Shown here: positions 9,796 to 18,074 of the stretch, one piece after another
Position numbering within the stretch: position 1 is the stretch's first letter
How the letters are laid out: each line of letters begins with the position of its first letter
Source of the DNA: Prescottella agglutinans
GTDB taxonomy: Bacteria; Actinomycetota; Actinomycetes; Mycobacteriales; Mycobacteriaceae
Assembly: GCF_004011865.1 (NCBI RefSeq)
Contig: NZ_RKLP01000001.1
Span: 496,001 to 560,000 of the forward strand
DNA length: 64,000 bases
Direction of reading: 5' to 3'
Translations under genes and position numbers: made by a program
Notes under the pieces: generated by a model
Database searches by the model: none
What the model was told of the DNA's origin: nothing
The model's input: only the letters and a program-made list of their open reading frames with translations

Positions 9796-10785
9796 CTACG
9801 TCTGGGGCAGTGCCACCCGGATGCAGCAGCCGGCCGCCGTGTCGAGCACCTCGATGCGGCCCGCGTGCAGTTCCACCGCCCATCGGGCGATCGCGAGTCC
9901 CAGACCGGTCCCACCGTCCTGGGCGCCGCCGCGAGCGAAGCGTTCGAACACCCGGGAACGGTCCGCGACGGGGATGCCCGGGCCGTCGTCGTACACGTCC
10001 AGGATCAACTCCCCCGCATGCGGTTCGACGCGAACCGTGATGCGCACGGGCGAGTCGGGCGATGCGTGTCGCGCCGCGTTGTCGACGAGGTTGGTGACGA
10101 CCTGGTGCAGTCGAGCGGTGTCCGCGACGGCGCGTAGGCCCGCCGGCGCGACGTCCACGACCACCCGCAGCGGCCGCGCCGGACTGGACACGTGCCGGAT
10201 CACGTCGTCGAGGAACGGTTCGATCTCGAAGGTGTCGCGCTGCAACGGAACGACGCCGCCCTCGAGGCGCGACAGGTCCAGCAGGTCCGCGACCAGACCG
10301 CCCAGCCGCTCGGTCTGCGCGAGCGCCGAGCGCATCGTCGACTCGTCGGGAACCTCGACGCCGTCGACCACGTTCTCGAGCACCGCCTGCAGGGCCGCGA
10401 TCGGGGTGCGCAACTCGTGCGAGACGTTGCCGATCAACTCCCGCCGGTATCGGTCGTGCGCCTCGAGGTCCTCCGCCATCTGGTTGAACGCCGTCGCCAG
10501 TTGTCCGATCTCGTCCCGGGAGGTGGCGCGGACGCGACGCGAGTAGTCGCCGGTCGCCATCGCCTTCGCGGCGGCGGTCATCTCTCGCAGCGGGGACGTC
10601 ATCCCGTGCGCGAGCACCTGCGTCACCACCAGGGCCGCGACGAGGGCCGCGAGAAGCGCGAACCGGAACTGCCACTGCGAGGTGATCCAGAACGTCACCG
10701 ACGAGAGGAGCAGCGACGCAACCACCAGCAGTCCGGTCTTGGCCTTGAACGAGCGCAACGGGTCCAAGGGACGGGGCCAATTCAT
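9796..10785 (-). CDS. Two-component sensor histidine kinase
   Basis: 329 residues. Two closely spaced membrane helices (about 17-34 and 41-59) leave almost no extracytoplasmic loop, so sensing is probably intramembrane. They are followed by a HAMP linker (to about residue 110), the HisKA box with phospho-acceptor His123 (GNVSHELRTP), and a HATPase_c domain with N box (NLVDNAARHA), G1 (DDGPGIP) and G2 (GGTGLGLAI). ATG 10785 overlaps the response-regulator stop by ATGA, so the pair is cotranscribed and translationally coupled. The signal is unknown. Confidence 0.93.
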   Translation of the reverse strand: MNWPRPLDPLRSFKAKTGLLVVASLLLSSVTFWITSQWQFRFALLAALVAALVVTQVLAHGMTSPLREMTAAAKAMATGDYSRRVRATSRDEIGQLATAFNQMAEDLEAHDRYRRELIGNVSHELRTPIAALQAVLENVVDGVEVPDESTMRSALAQTERLGGLVADLLDLSRLEGGVVPLQRDTFEIEPFLDDVIRHVSSPARPLRVVVDVAPAGLRAVADTARLHQVVTNLVDNAARHASPDSPVRITVRVEPHAGELILDVYDDGPGIPVADRSRVFERFARGGAQDGGTGLGLAIARWAVELHAGRIEVLDTAAGCCIRVALPQT

Positions 10786-11471
10786 CGCGGCACCTCCAGC
10801 GCGTACCCGACGCCGTGCACCGTGCGGATCAGGTCGCCACCGAGCTTGCGACGCAACGCCTTCACGTGGCTGTCGACCGTGCGACTGCTCGCGGCGTCGC
10901 CCCAGCCCCACACCTGCGCGAGCAGGGTCTCGCGGGCAATCGCGGCACGCGGCCGCGATGCGAGATGCACGAGCAGGTCGAATTCGGTCCGGGTGAGATG
11001 GATCTCGACGCCGACGGATCGGACCAGGCGCGCAGTGAGGTCGATCGACACGTCGCCGAACACCAGCACCTCGGACTCCGCCGCACGGTCGGCTCGACGC
11101 AGCAGTGCCGCGATCCGCGCGACCAGCACCCGCATGCTGAACGGCTTGCTCAGGTAGTCGTCGGCGCCCACCCCGAGCCCGATCACCATGTCGGTCTCGT
11201 CGGCGCGGGCAGTGAGCATCAGTACCGGGACCGCGCGGGACGCCTGGATGCGGCGGCACACCTCGAGGCCGTCGAAGCCCGGCAGCATGACGTCGAGCAC
11301 GACCAGGTCGGGGCCGAACGCCTCACACTCCGCGACCGCGCCGGGTCCGTCGGACGCGATCCGAACGTCGTAGCCCTCCGCCCGCAAACGCGCGGCGATC
11401 GAATCTGAGATCGTGCGTTCGTCGTCGACGACGAGCACTCTGCGCTGGCTACCCGGTTCGCTGCTGATCAC
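10782..11471 (-). CDS. OmpR/PhoB-family response regulator
   Basis: 229 residues from GTG 11471. The N-terminal receiver domain has the acidic pair VVDDE, phospho-acceptor Asp60 (DLVVLDVMLP), Thr and Lys switch residues (LTARAD, YLSKPFS). The C-terminal domain is a winged helix of OmpR/PhoB type ending VRTVHGVGYALEVP. It would bind DNA after phosphorylation by the kinase encoded directly downstream with a 4-bp overlap. It is divergent from fadE24 across a 267-bp region containing a long inverted repeat. Confidence 0.94.
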   Translation of the reverse strand: MISSEPGSQRRVLVVDDERTISDSIAARLRAEGYDVRIASDGPGAVAECEAFGPDLVVLDVMLPGFDGLEVCRRIQASRAVPVLMLTARADETDMVIGLGVGADDYLSKPFSMRVLVARIAALLRRADRAAESEVLVFGDVSIDLTARLVRSVGVEIHLTRTEFDLLVHLASRPRAAIARETLLAQVWGWGDAASSRTVDSHVKALRRKLGGDLIRTVHGVGYALEVPR

Positions 11472-11569
11472 GGATTCGACTGTATTTCGCGGTTGTGGGG
11501 ATGCCCGGGAGGAGTTGTGAAGGTTGTGTGCAGGTTTTCACGTCCCCGCGCACCCCCGGCCCCTCCCTG

Positions 11570-11636
11570 CCCGCGTTTTGCGCACTTGTCGCGGTCCCAG
11601 GACCCAAGATCCCGCGACAAGTGCGCGAAACGCGGG
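11570..11636. repeat. Long imperfect inverted repeat (25-bp arms)
   Basis: Arms at 11570-11594 and 11612-11636 are complementary over 25 positions with one mismatch (a G-T wobble if transcribed as RNA), around a 17-base loop. It lies between two divergent genes, about 100 bp from each start, so it is not positioned as a terminator. It could be an interspersed palindromic repeat or a regulatory hairpin. Confidence 0.75.
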
Positions 11637-11675
11637 TGGGCGCCGACCGAATCGTGAGGCTAGTCACTTTTCGGG

Positions 11676-11708
11676 TTGACTCGACTTCGTTTCTTACTCC
11701 GGAGTAAG
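11676..11708 (+). promoter_or_regulatory. Candidate fadE24 promoter and palindromic operator
   Basis: A perfect 16-bp palindrome, CTTACTCCGGAGTAAG, lies at 11693-11708, 31 bp before the first fadE24 ATG. A TTGACT hexamer (possible -35) lies at 11676-11681, so the palindrome would cover the -10 and initiation region. Palindromes of this size and position are typical of TetR-family repressors of fatty-acid genes; the cognate regulator is not encoded next to it. Confidence 0.6.
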
Positions 11709-11747
11709 GTAGTGGCGTCCGAGACCGAACCGCGAGAAATGGTCATC

Positions 11748-13151
11748 ATGAGCAAGCAAGACGTTGTGAAGACGAACGGCGCCAAGCGTGAGCCCCGCGA
11801 CACCTCGGCGGTCGGCTTGAACCCGGTCAAGCGCGACGCGATGGGCGCAGCGATGCGGGTCCTCACCCGGATCACCGGATCCGACCTGGCCGAGAAGTAC
11901 AACTTGCGACAGGTCATCGACCGCGTCACCTACGAGGGCACCAAGACCGGCTTCAAGACGCTCGGTGCCGCGACCCGCACGTTCAACCGCGTGTCCGGCG
12001 GCGGCGCACCCAAGCGCCTGCCCGACGGCGCCGCCAAGAACGCCGGCTACTTCGACCTGACACCGAACGACGAACAGCAGATGATCGTCGAGACGGTGCG
12101 CGATTTCTCGGCCGAGATCCTGCGGCCCGCCGCGCACGACGCCGACGAGGCCACCGAGGCGCCCGTCGACCTGCTGAAGCGCTCCGCGGAACTGGGCATC
12201 ACGCTCATCAACATCCCCGAGGAGTTCGAGGGTGTGGCGTCCGAGCGCGGCGCGGTCACCAACTCGCTGGTGGCCGAGGCCCTCGCCCACGGCGACATGG
12301 GATTGGCACTGCCGATCCTCGCGCCGAGCGGCGTCGCGGTCGCCCTCACCCAGTGGGGCACCGACGCGCAGCAGCAGACGTACCTGCCCGCGTTCGCCGG
12401 GGACAGCGTTCCGGCCGCCGCCGTGGTGGTGAGCGAGCCGCGCGCGCTGTTCGACCCGTTCGCGCCGCAGACCAAGGCGGTCCGTTCCCCCAGCGGCTAC
12501 AAGCTCAACGGCGTCAAGTCCCTCGTGCCGGCCGCGGGTTCGGCGGAGCTGTTCGTCGTCGCCGCGGAACTCGACGGCCGCCCGGCGTTCTTCATCGTCG
12601 AGTCCGACACCAAGGGCCTCGTCGTCGAGGCGGATCCGAGCATGGGTCTGCGCGCCGCCGGTCTGGGCCGGCTGATCCTCACCGACGTCGCTGTGCCGGA
12701 GTCGGCGATCCTCGGCGACGGCGACGCCGACCAGCGTGCGCGCGAGTACGCCGACGCCGTCCGTCTCGCGCGCCTGGGCTGGGCGTCGCTCGCGGTGGGC
12801 ACCAGCCAGGCCGTGCTCGACTACGTGATCCCCTACGTCAACGAGCGGGAGGCGTTCGGTGAGCCGATCAGCCACCGTCAGGCGGTGGCGTTCATGGTCG
12901 CGAACATCGGGATCGAACTCGACAGCATGCGACTGGTGACGCTCCGCGGCGCATCCCGCGCGGAGCAGGGCCTGTCGTTCGCCCGCGAGGCCGCGCTGGC
13001 CCGAAAGCTCGCATCGGACAAGGGCATGCAGATCGGCCTGGACGGTGTCCAGTTGCTCGGCGGCCACGGCTACACCAAGGAGCACCCGGTGGAGCGCTGG
13101 TACCGCGACCTGCGAGCCATCGGCGTAGCCGAGGGCATCGTCCTCATCTGA
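11748..13151 (+). CDS. fadE24: Acyl-CoA dehydrogenase (FadE24-like)
   Basis: 467 residues from ATG 11748; an ATG at 11739 would add three residues. After a basic N-terminal extension of about 105 residues unusual for short acyl-CoA dehydrogenases, the three-part fold follows: helical N domain (FDLTPNDEQQMIVETVRDFSAE), beta domain and C-terminal helical bundle with LLGGHGYTKEHPVERWYRD. These FAD enzymes oxidise acyl-CoA to enoyl-CoA in beta-oxidation. Pairing with the next gene, length and nearby hisN match M. tuberculosis Rv3139 (fadE24) and Rv3140 (fadE23). Substrate chain is unknown. Confidence 0.88.
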   Translation: MSKQDVVKTNGAKREPRDTSAVGLNPVKRDAMGAAMRVLTRITGSDLAEKYNLRQVIDRVTYEGTKTGFKTLGAATRTFNRVSGGGAPKRLPDGAAKNAGYFDLTPNDEQQMIVETVRDFSAEILRPAAHDADEATEAPVDLLKRSAELGITLINIPEEFEGVASERGAVTNSLVAEALAHGDMGLALPILAPSGVAVALTQWGTDAQQQTYLPAFAGDSVPAAAVVVSEPRALFDPFAPQTKAVRSPSGYKLNGVKSLVPAAGSAELFVVAAELDGRPAFFIVESDTKGLVVEADPSMGLRAAGLGRLILTDVAVPESAILGDGDADQRAREYADAVRLARLGWASLAVGTSQAVLDYVIPYVNEREAFGEPISHRQAVAFMVANIGIELDSMRLVTLRGASRAEQGLSFAREAALARKLASDKGMQIGLDGVQLLGGHGYTKEHPVERWYRDLRAIGVAEGIVLI

Positions 13152-13184
13152 CGCCGACCCGATCCGTCTACAGGAGACCTTTCG

Positions 13185-14390
13185 ATGATCAATCTCGAAC
13201 TTCCCAAGAAGCTGCGGGCCTCGGCGAACCAGGCGCATCAGGTCGCGGCCCAGATCCTCCGTCCCGTGTCCCGCAAGTACGACCTCGCCGAGCACGAGTA
13301 CCCGGTGGAGCTCGACACCATGGCGGCGATGGTCGAGGGCCTGGGCGACTCCGGCCAGGGCGCGTCCGGCGCCGCCCTGGGCCGCGGTGACGAGCCCAAG
13401 GTGGTCGGCAACGCCAACGGCGGCAACATGGCATCGCTGATGAACGTGATCGAGACCTGTTGGGGCGACGTGGGTCTGACCCTGTCCATCCCCTACCAGG
13501 GCCTGGGCAACTCGGCGATCGCCGCGGTCGCCACCGACGAGCAGCTCGAGCGGTTCGGCAAGGTGTGGGCGTCGATGGCCATCACTGAGCCCAGCTTCGG
13601 CTCCGACTCGGCGGCCGTCACCACCACTGCCGTGCTCGACGGCGACGAGTGGGTCCTCAACGGCGAGAAGATCTTCGTCACCGCCGGAGAGCGCTCCAGC
13701 CACATCGTGGTGTGGGCGACAGTCGACAAGACCAAGGGCCGCGCCGCGATCAAGTCGTTCGTCGTGCCGCGCGAGGCACCGGGCCTGAGCGTGGCCCGCC
13801 TCGAGCACAAGCTCGGCATCAAGGCATCCGACACCGCGGTGCTGCTGCTCCAGGACTGCCGGATCCCCAAGGACAACATCCTCGGCGACCCGGAAGTGAA
13901 CGTGGAGAAGGGCTTCGGCGGGGTCATGCAGACCTTCGACAACACCCGACCCATCGTCGCGGGCATGGCGATCGGCCTCGGCCGCGCCGCGCTCGAGGAA
14001 CTGCGCGGCATCCTGGAGGAGGCCGGCGTCGAGATCTCGTACGACACCCCCGCCTACAACCAGCACGCCGCGGCCGCCGAGTTCCTGGCGCTCGAGGCCG
14101 ACTGGGAGGCGTCGTACCTGCTGGCGCTGCGCGCCACCTGGATGGCCGACAACAAGAAGCCGAACTCGCTCGAGGCGTCGATGTCCAAGGCGAAGGCCGG
14201 CCGCACCGGAACCGCGGTGTCACTCAAGGCCGTCGAACTGGCCAGCACGTTGGGCTACTCGCAGCGCCCTCTGCTCGAGAAGTGGGCCCGCGACAGCAAG
14301 ATCCTCGACATCTTCGAGGGAACGCAGCAGATCCAGCAGCTCATCATCGCCCGGCGCCTGCTCGGCAAGACGTCGGCCGAACTGAAGTAG
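13185..14390 (+). CDS. fadE23: Acyl-CoA dehydrogenase (FadE23-like)
   Basis: 401 residues from ATG 13185, preceded by AGGAGA. Full acyl-CoA dehydrogenase fold: flavin-binding ITEPSFGSDSAAV, the WVLNGEKIFVT strand and a C-terminal FEGTQQIQQLIIARRLLG. It lies 33 bp after fadE24 on the same strand and the two probably form a heteromeric dehydrogenase, as proposed for several mycobacterial FadE pairs; that is inference. Two hairpins follow at 14417-14459 and 14489-14523. Confidence 0.9.
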   Translation: MINLELPKKLRASANQAHQVAAQILRPVSRKYDLAEHEYPVELDTMAAMVEGLGDSGQGASGAALGRGDEPKVVGNANGGNMASLMNVIETCWGDVGLTLSIPYQGLGNSAIAAVATDEQLERFGKVWASMAITEPSFGSDSAAVTTTAVLDGDEWVLNGEKIFVTAGERSSHIVVWATVDKTKGRAAIKSFVVPREAPGLSVARLEHKLGIKASDTAVLLLQDCRIPKDNILGDPEVNVEKGFGGVMQTFDNTRPIVAGMAIGLGRAALEELRGILEEAGVEISYDTPAYNQHAAAAEFLALEADWEASYLLALRATWMADNKKPNSLEASMSKAKAGRTGTAVSLKAVELASTLGYSQRPLLEKWARDSKILDIFEGTQQIQQLIIARRLLGKTSAELK

Positions 14391-14416
14391 CCCGCGCAGG
14401 AACACCTCTGACGATT

Positions 14417-14459
14417 CGAATCCGTCCCCGTCGCTCCCGCAGCGGCGGGGACGGATTCG
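14417..14459 (+). terminator. Terminator hairpin after fadE23
   Basis: Perfect 14-bp stem, arms 14417-14430 and 14446-14459, 15-base loop, 26 bp after the fadE23 stop. No long T-run follows, as is common in actinobacteria. Confidence 0.75.
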
Positions 14460-14488
14460 TCCGCGGCGACGGGGAGCCCCGAACAGCA

Positions 14489-14523
14489 AACCACCTCCCG
14501 CGCATGGGTCGCGGGAGGAGGTT
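14489..14523 (+). terminator. Second hairpin downstream of fadE23
   Basis: Arms 14489-14502 and 14510-14523 pair over 14 positions with one A-A mismatch and a 7-base loop. It is probably a back-up terminator to the hairpin 30 bp upstream. Confidence 0.6.
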
Positions 14524-14920
14524 CACCCCGGAGGACTCAGGAGGCGATATCCCTCACGGGCGTTTGTGCATCCTGTCGGCAGCCTCGACAACCCGGGCCG
14601 AGCAGACGAACGACCCGACGGCATCGCGGAACGGAAGGACACGACACCCTGCGATTCAGGAATTGAAGCGGCACCGTCAATTCCAGAGCAGGCACACCCG
14701 GAATCGGCGCATATGCCGAGCTCTTCTCGCTCCGCGGTCGAACTTTCCGAGCAAGACTTTCCGACGATAACCGCCCGGCACCAGGCGTGTCTCGGATTTG
14801 CCCACAAGTCCCGATAGAAGCGACTTTCGGTGCCGCGCATGGAAATGCCGGATTCATCGGACAGAAAAGGGACTATCGGAACATTCCACCGATTTGTCGA
14901 TCGGGAATTCCCCGTCGACG
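14524..14920. other. Gene-poor stretch, lower GC than surroundings
   Basis: Nearly 400 bp between fadE23 terminators and the stop of the LLM oxidoreductase. Open frames of 83 (+) and 106 (-) codons occur but their products show no domain, poor start context and compositions unlike neighbouring proteins. The stretch is visibly richer in A and T (for example around 14630-14900) than the flanking genes. No tRNA or convincing promoter was seen; it may be a gene remnant or an unrecognised RNA. Confidence 0.4.
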
Positions 14921-15829
14921 TCAGCGGCGCACGTAGTCCTGCAGACACGCGACCGTCGCCGCCTGCTCCTCGTCGGTCCCGAAGACCCAGGACATGTACT
15001 CGGTGGCCCCGGCGTCGCGCAAGGCGTCGAGCCGCTCGAGCACCTCGCCGCGCGTCCCGATCAGCGCGACGTCCGCCGGATCTGCCGCACCCTCCTTGTC
15101 GAGCATGGCCCGGTACGAGGGCGTGTTGGTGTACGCCGCGAACTCCTCCCGGCACCGTTGCCGCGCCACGTCCGCGTCCGACGTCACGCAGATCGGCAGG
15201 CCCACCACGATCCGCGGAGCGGGACGGCCGGCGGCCGCCGCGGCGACGCTGATGCCCGGGACGATGTGTTCGGCGACCGTGCGAGTGCCGGTCATCAGGG
15301 TGACGGTGCCGTCGGCGTGCTCGCCGGCCAGTCGCAGCATCGCCGGGCCCAGCGCGGCCACGAGCACCGGCGGGGCCGGGGTGTCGAAAGTGTCGAGTGG
15401 ACGGGGCAACTCGGCCCGCAACCGCACACCGTCGACGTGCGTCCGCTCCCCGTGCAGTGTCGGCACCAGCGCCGCCAGGTAGTCCCGCGCCCACTGCACC
15501 GGGCGGTCGAAGCTGAGGCCCCACACGTCCTCGACGATGAACCGATGCGAGACGCCGATCCCGAGTTGCAGGCGTCCACCGACCGCCGCCTGAGTGGTGA
15601 GCGCGGACGCCGCCAGCAGCAACGGGTGCGTCGGATGGGTCGGGAGCACCGCGGTTCCCAACCGAATCGACGTCGTCCGCTCCCCCGCCAGCGCCAGCAC
15701 CGTCAGCGCGTCCCACCCGAAGATCTGCGGCACCCACGCCGCGGCGAATCCGTCGGCCTCCACCCGCGCCACGCGCTCGACCACCTCATCGAGCCGTGCG
15801 GCAGGCCACACCATCCGACCGATCTCCAT
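14921..15829 (-). CDS. LLM-class flavin/F420-dependent oxidoreductase
   Basis: 302 residues from ATG 15829; a GTG directly before it at 15832 is equally possible. The luciferase-like monooxygenase TIM barrel is indicated by AAAWVPQIFGWDALTVLALAG, IRLGTAVLPTHPTHPLLLA and GRLQLGIGVSHRFIVEDVWG. In this order most such proteins use coenzyme F420 rather than FMN. The substrate is unknown. The gene stands alone, downstream of a terminator and on the same strand as the PepSY operon. Confidence 0.85.
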   Translation of the reverse strand: MEIGRMVWPAARLDEVVERVARVEADGFAAAWVPQIFGWDALTVLALAGERTTSIRLGTAVLPTHPTHPLLLAASALTTQAAVGGRLQLGIGVSHRFIVEDVWGLSFDRPVQWARDYLAALVPTLHGERTHVDGVRLRAELPRPLDTFDTPAPPVLVAALGPAMLRLAGEHADGTVTLMTGTRTVAEHIVPGISVAAAAAGRPAPRIVVGLPICVTSDADVARQRCREEFAAYTNTPSYRAMLDKEGAADPADVALIGTRGEVLERLDALRDAGATEYMSWVFGTDEEQAATVACLQDYVRR

Positions 15830-15904
15830 CACCGACCACCCCTTCCGACGACGCCGAAAGCAGTGTCCCAGCTCGAAAGTGGATCGCGGCCGGATTCCGG
15901 AACG

Positions 15905-15940
15905 CGAAGGGTCCCGTCGCCGATGCGACGGGACCCTTCG
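15905..15940 (-). terminator. Terminator of the PepSY operon
   Basis: Perfect 16-bp stem with arms 15905-15920 and 15925-15940 and a 4-base loop, starting 11 bp after the stop of the minus-strand membrane gene. Confidence 0.85.
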
Positions 15941-15950
15941 TGTGAGAAGT

Positions 15951-16427
15951 TCAGCGCTGCATGACGTTGGAGCGGCCGGCGACGACCGGGATCCACAGCA
16001 CCGCCAGCAGCGCCATCGCCGCCCACTCGACGATCAGGCCGTAGCCGATGCTGCCGGCGTGGACACCGCGGACGCTGTGCTGCGACCAGTAGGTGAGCAG
16101 CCCGAGGACCGTGCCGACCGTGACACCGGCCATCGCGACCCACGCGAACACCCAGCGTCGGGTCCACGCCGCGAGCGCGGACACCGCGATCCCGAACACG
16201 ACCACGAACCACGTGAACAGCCGAGCCAGCGACGCCACCTCGTGGTGCCCGCCGGCCATCACCTGCCATGCACGCAGGCCGTCGACCTGTGGGGCAGCCA
16301 GGGCGATCAGCAGGATCATCACGGTGGCCGCGATGAACGGGCCCCGTCCGCGCGGGTCGACCTCACGGGCCACCCGCTCCTCGATCATCGCCAGTTCGCG
16401 CCGCAGCAGCGACAGATCGTCACTCAT
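15951..16427 (-). CDS. Small membrane protein of the PepSY operon
   Basis: 158 residues from ATG 16427, which overlaps the upstream PepSY stop by ATGA. A charged N-terminal helix (MSDDLSLLRRELAMIEERV) is followed by four hydrophobic helices with histidine-containing loops (GGHHEV, WSQHSVRGVHAG). I do not recognise the family. Tight coupling to the PepSY gene suggests a common membrane complex, perhaps in metal handling given the histidines, but that is speculation. Confidence 0.75.
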   Translation of the reverse strand: MSDDLSLLRRELAMIEERVAREVDPRGRGPFIAATVMILLIALAAPQVDGLRAWQVMAGGHHEVASLARLFTWFVVVFGIAVSALAAWTRRWVFAWVAMAGVTVGTVLGLLTYWSQHSVRGVHAGSIGYGLIVEWAAMALLAVLWIPVVAGRSNVMQR

Positions 16428-17920
16428 CTGTTCGTGCCGGTCGATGCTCGTCTGCGTTGAAACACACCGAAAACCATATCGACGGCAACGAACCCGAGCA
16501 GGGTCAGCCCCAGCAGCGGCACGAACCATCCGACCAGTACGGACCCGATCACAATGGCGCCCACCGCCACCGGGTGCAGGCCGCGCAGGGCGCCACGGGC
16601 GGGCGGACGACCCCACCGCTGCGTGCCGCGGGTCGGGCGGCGCAGCCACCACATGGTGTAGCCGAGGACGATCACCACCAGAAGTGCCGCGGCGAGCGCC
16701 AGCAGTGCGATCTGGTTGAGCAGGCCGAAGAGGATTCCCATGTGCAGGCCGATGGCCCAGAACGTGAGCTTCGCCGCGAACGGCCAGTCCGCGAACCGCA
16801 CGGTGTCGGTGATCTGCCCGGTCGCGCCGTCGATCGCCACCGAATCGGTCGAGAACTGGAACGGCTGCCGCGTCTGCGCGACCGTGAACGCCGTGTCGGG
16901 CTTCGACGGAATCGACGCCTCCACCACGCCGGTCACGCCCGCGTTCGCGGCGACCGCGAGGACGTCGTCGATGCGGGCGACGTTGGTGTCGAGAATTCCC
17001 GCCCCGGCCGCGGCATCGTGCCCGCCGCCGTGACCGTCGTGGCCACCCGAAGGCGCGGCCTCCGCACCGTCGAGCGACTTCGACACCGACGGCGTGCCCC
17101 AGCCGAGGTCGGCCCGCAGGTCGCCGATGTTCTCACCCGCATACTTGGACCAGGTCAGGCCCGTCGCCGAGAGGAACACCAGGCCGAGCGCGATCCACAG
17201 CCCGATCGCGCCGTGCCACCCGAGCGCCCCATTGCGCCCGCGTCCCCCACGCTTGACCGTCCACAACCGCGGGGCCGCGGACCCGTTGCGGGCCTTCGCG
17301 GTCCGATAACGGCGCACCCACAGGTAGACGCCGCCGAGCGCGATCACCCACAGCCACGACGCGGCGATTTCGCTGTAGATCCGGCCGGGTTCGCCGAGGT
17401 GCAGGTGCCGGTGCAGCTGCGAGATCCAGGTCCGCATGGGCAGCGCGCTGCTGCTGCCGTAGACGACGAGTTCGCCCACCGGCCGCGCCGACACCGGGTC
17501 GACGAATACCGCGAGCCGCTCCGACTCGCCGAGCGTCGGATCGGTGAACAGCACCCGCGTGGTCTGGCCCTGCTCGACCGACGGCCGCACCGCCGACACC
17601 GTCAGGTCGGGACGCTCGGACTGCGCGGCGGCGATCTGCGCGCTCACCGGCGCGGCCGGTCCGGTCGACTCGACCTGCAGGTAGTCGCGGTAGACAAACT
17701 GCTCGAGCGTGGGGGCGATCGCGTACAGCCCGCCGCTGATCGCCGCGATCACGAGGAACGGTGCGACGAAGATGCCGGCGTAGAAGTGCAGGCGGAGGAC
17801 CAGCTTGCGGAGCGCGCCCGGCGGTGAGGAGTCCGGAGACGAGTTCTCCGGTTCGGTTCGGTTGCCCGGGGCGTTCGGAAGGTGCGCAGGGGTGGTCCCC
17901 ACGCCTTCGGAAGCGTGCAT
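16424..17920 (-). CDS. PepSY-associated TM domain membrane protein
   Basis: 498 residues from ATG 17920, with AGGAAAG about 10 nt upstream. The layout is that of PepSY-TM proteins: a first helix near residues 40-65 (LHFYAGIFVAPFLVIAAISG), an extracytoplasmic PepSY region, the ISQLHRHLHLGEPGRIYSEIAASWLW segment, further helices and a second PepSY region. A histidine-rich linker, GGHDGHGGGHD, near residue 290 could bind metal. Relatives are often found with siderophore or copper uptake and may act as ferric reductases or periplasmic assembly factors. The downstream small membrane gene overlaps by 4 bp. Confidence 0.85.
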   Translation of the reverse strand: MHASEGVGTTPAHLPNAPGNRTEPENSSPDSSPPGALRKLVLRLHFYAGIFVAPFLVIAAISGGLYAIAPTLEQFVYRDYLQVESTGPAAPVSAQIAAAQSERPDLTVSAVRPSVEQGQTTRVLFTDPTLGESERLAVFVDPVSARPVGELVVYGSSSALPMRTWISQLHRHLHLGEPGRIYSEIAASWLWVIALGGVYLWVRRYRTAKARNGSAAPRLWTVKRGGRGRNGALGWHGAIGLWIALGLVFLSATGLTWSKYAGENIGDLRADLGWGTPSVSKSLDGAEAAPSGGHDGHGGGHDAAAGAGILDTNVARIDDVLAVAANAGVTGVVEASIPSKPDTAFTVAQTRQPFQFSTDSVAIDGATGQITDTVRFADWPFAAKLTFWAIGLHMGILFGLLNQIALLALAAALLVVIVLGYTMWWLRRPTRGTQRWGRPPARGALRGLHPVAVGAIVIGSVLVGWFVPLLGLTLLGFVAVDMVFGVFQRRRASTGTNR

Positions 17921-18074
17921 GAAAGAGCTCTTTCCTGAGGTTTCGGATCGGCGCGCGGGACAGCGCACGCCGCGAAGAACACGCCGACGGGCACCCCCAC
18001 GGATGCGCGGGCATGCAGGCGTCGGCGGTGAAAGCAGCAGCAGATGCCGGGCACGTCGAAACGTGACCGGGCGG

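Noticed and set aside
11694-14066. A 790-codon open frame on the minus strand across fadE24 and fadE23
   Set aside because: It is an antisense shadow in GC-rich DNA; its product is His/Gly/Arg-rich without a domain, whereas the plus strand encodes two clear acyl-CoA dehydrogenases.
14537-14857. Small open frames of 106 codons (-) and 83 codons (+, 14566-14817)
   Set aside because: No Shine-Dalgarno, no recognisable domain and no codon-position GC bias like neighbouring genes.
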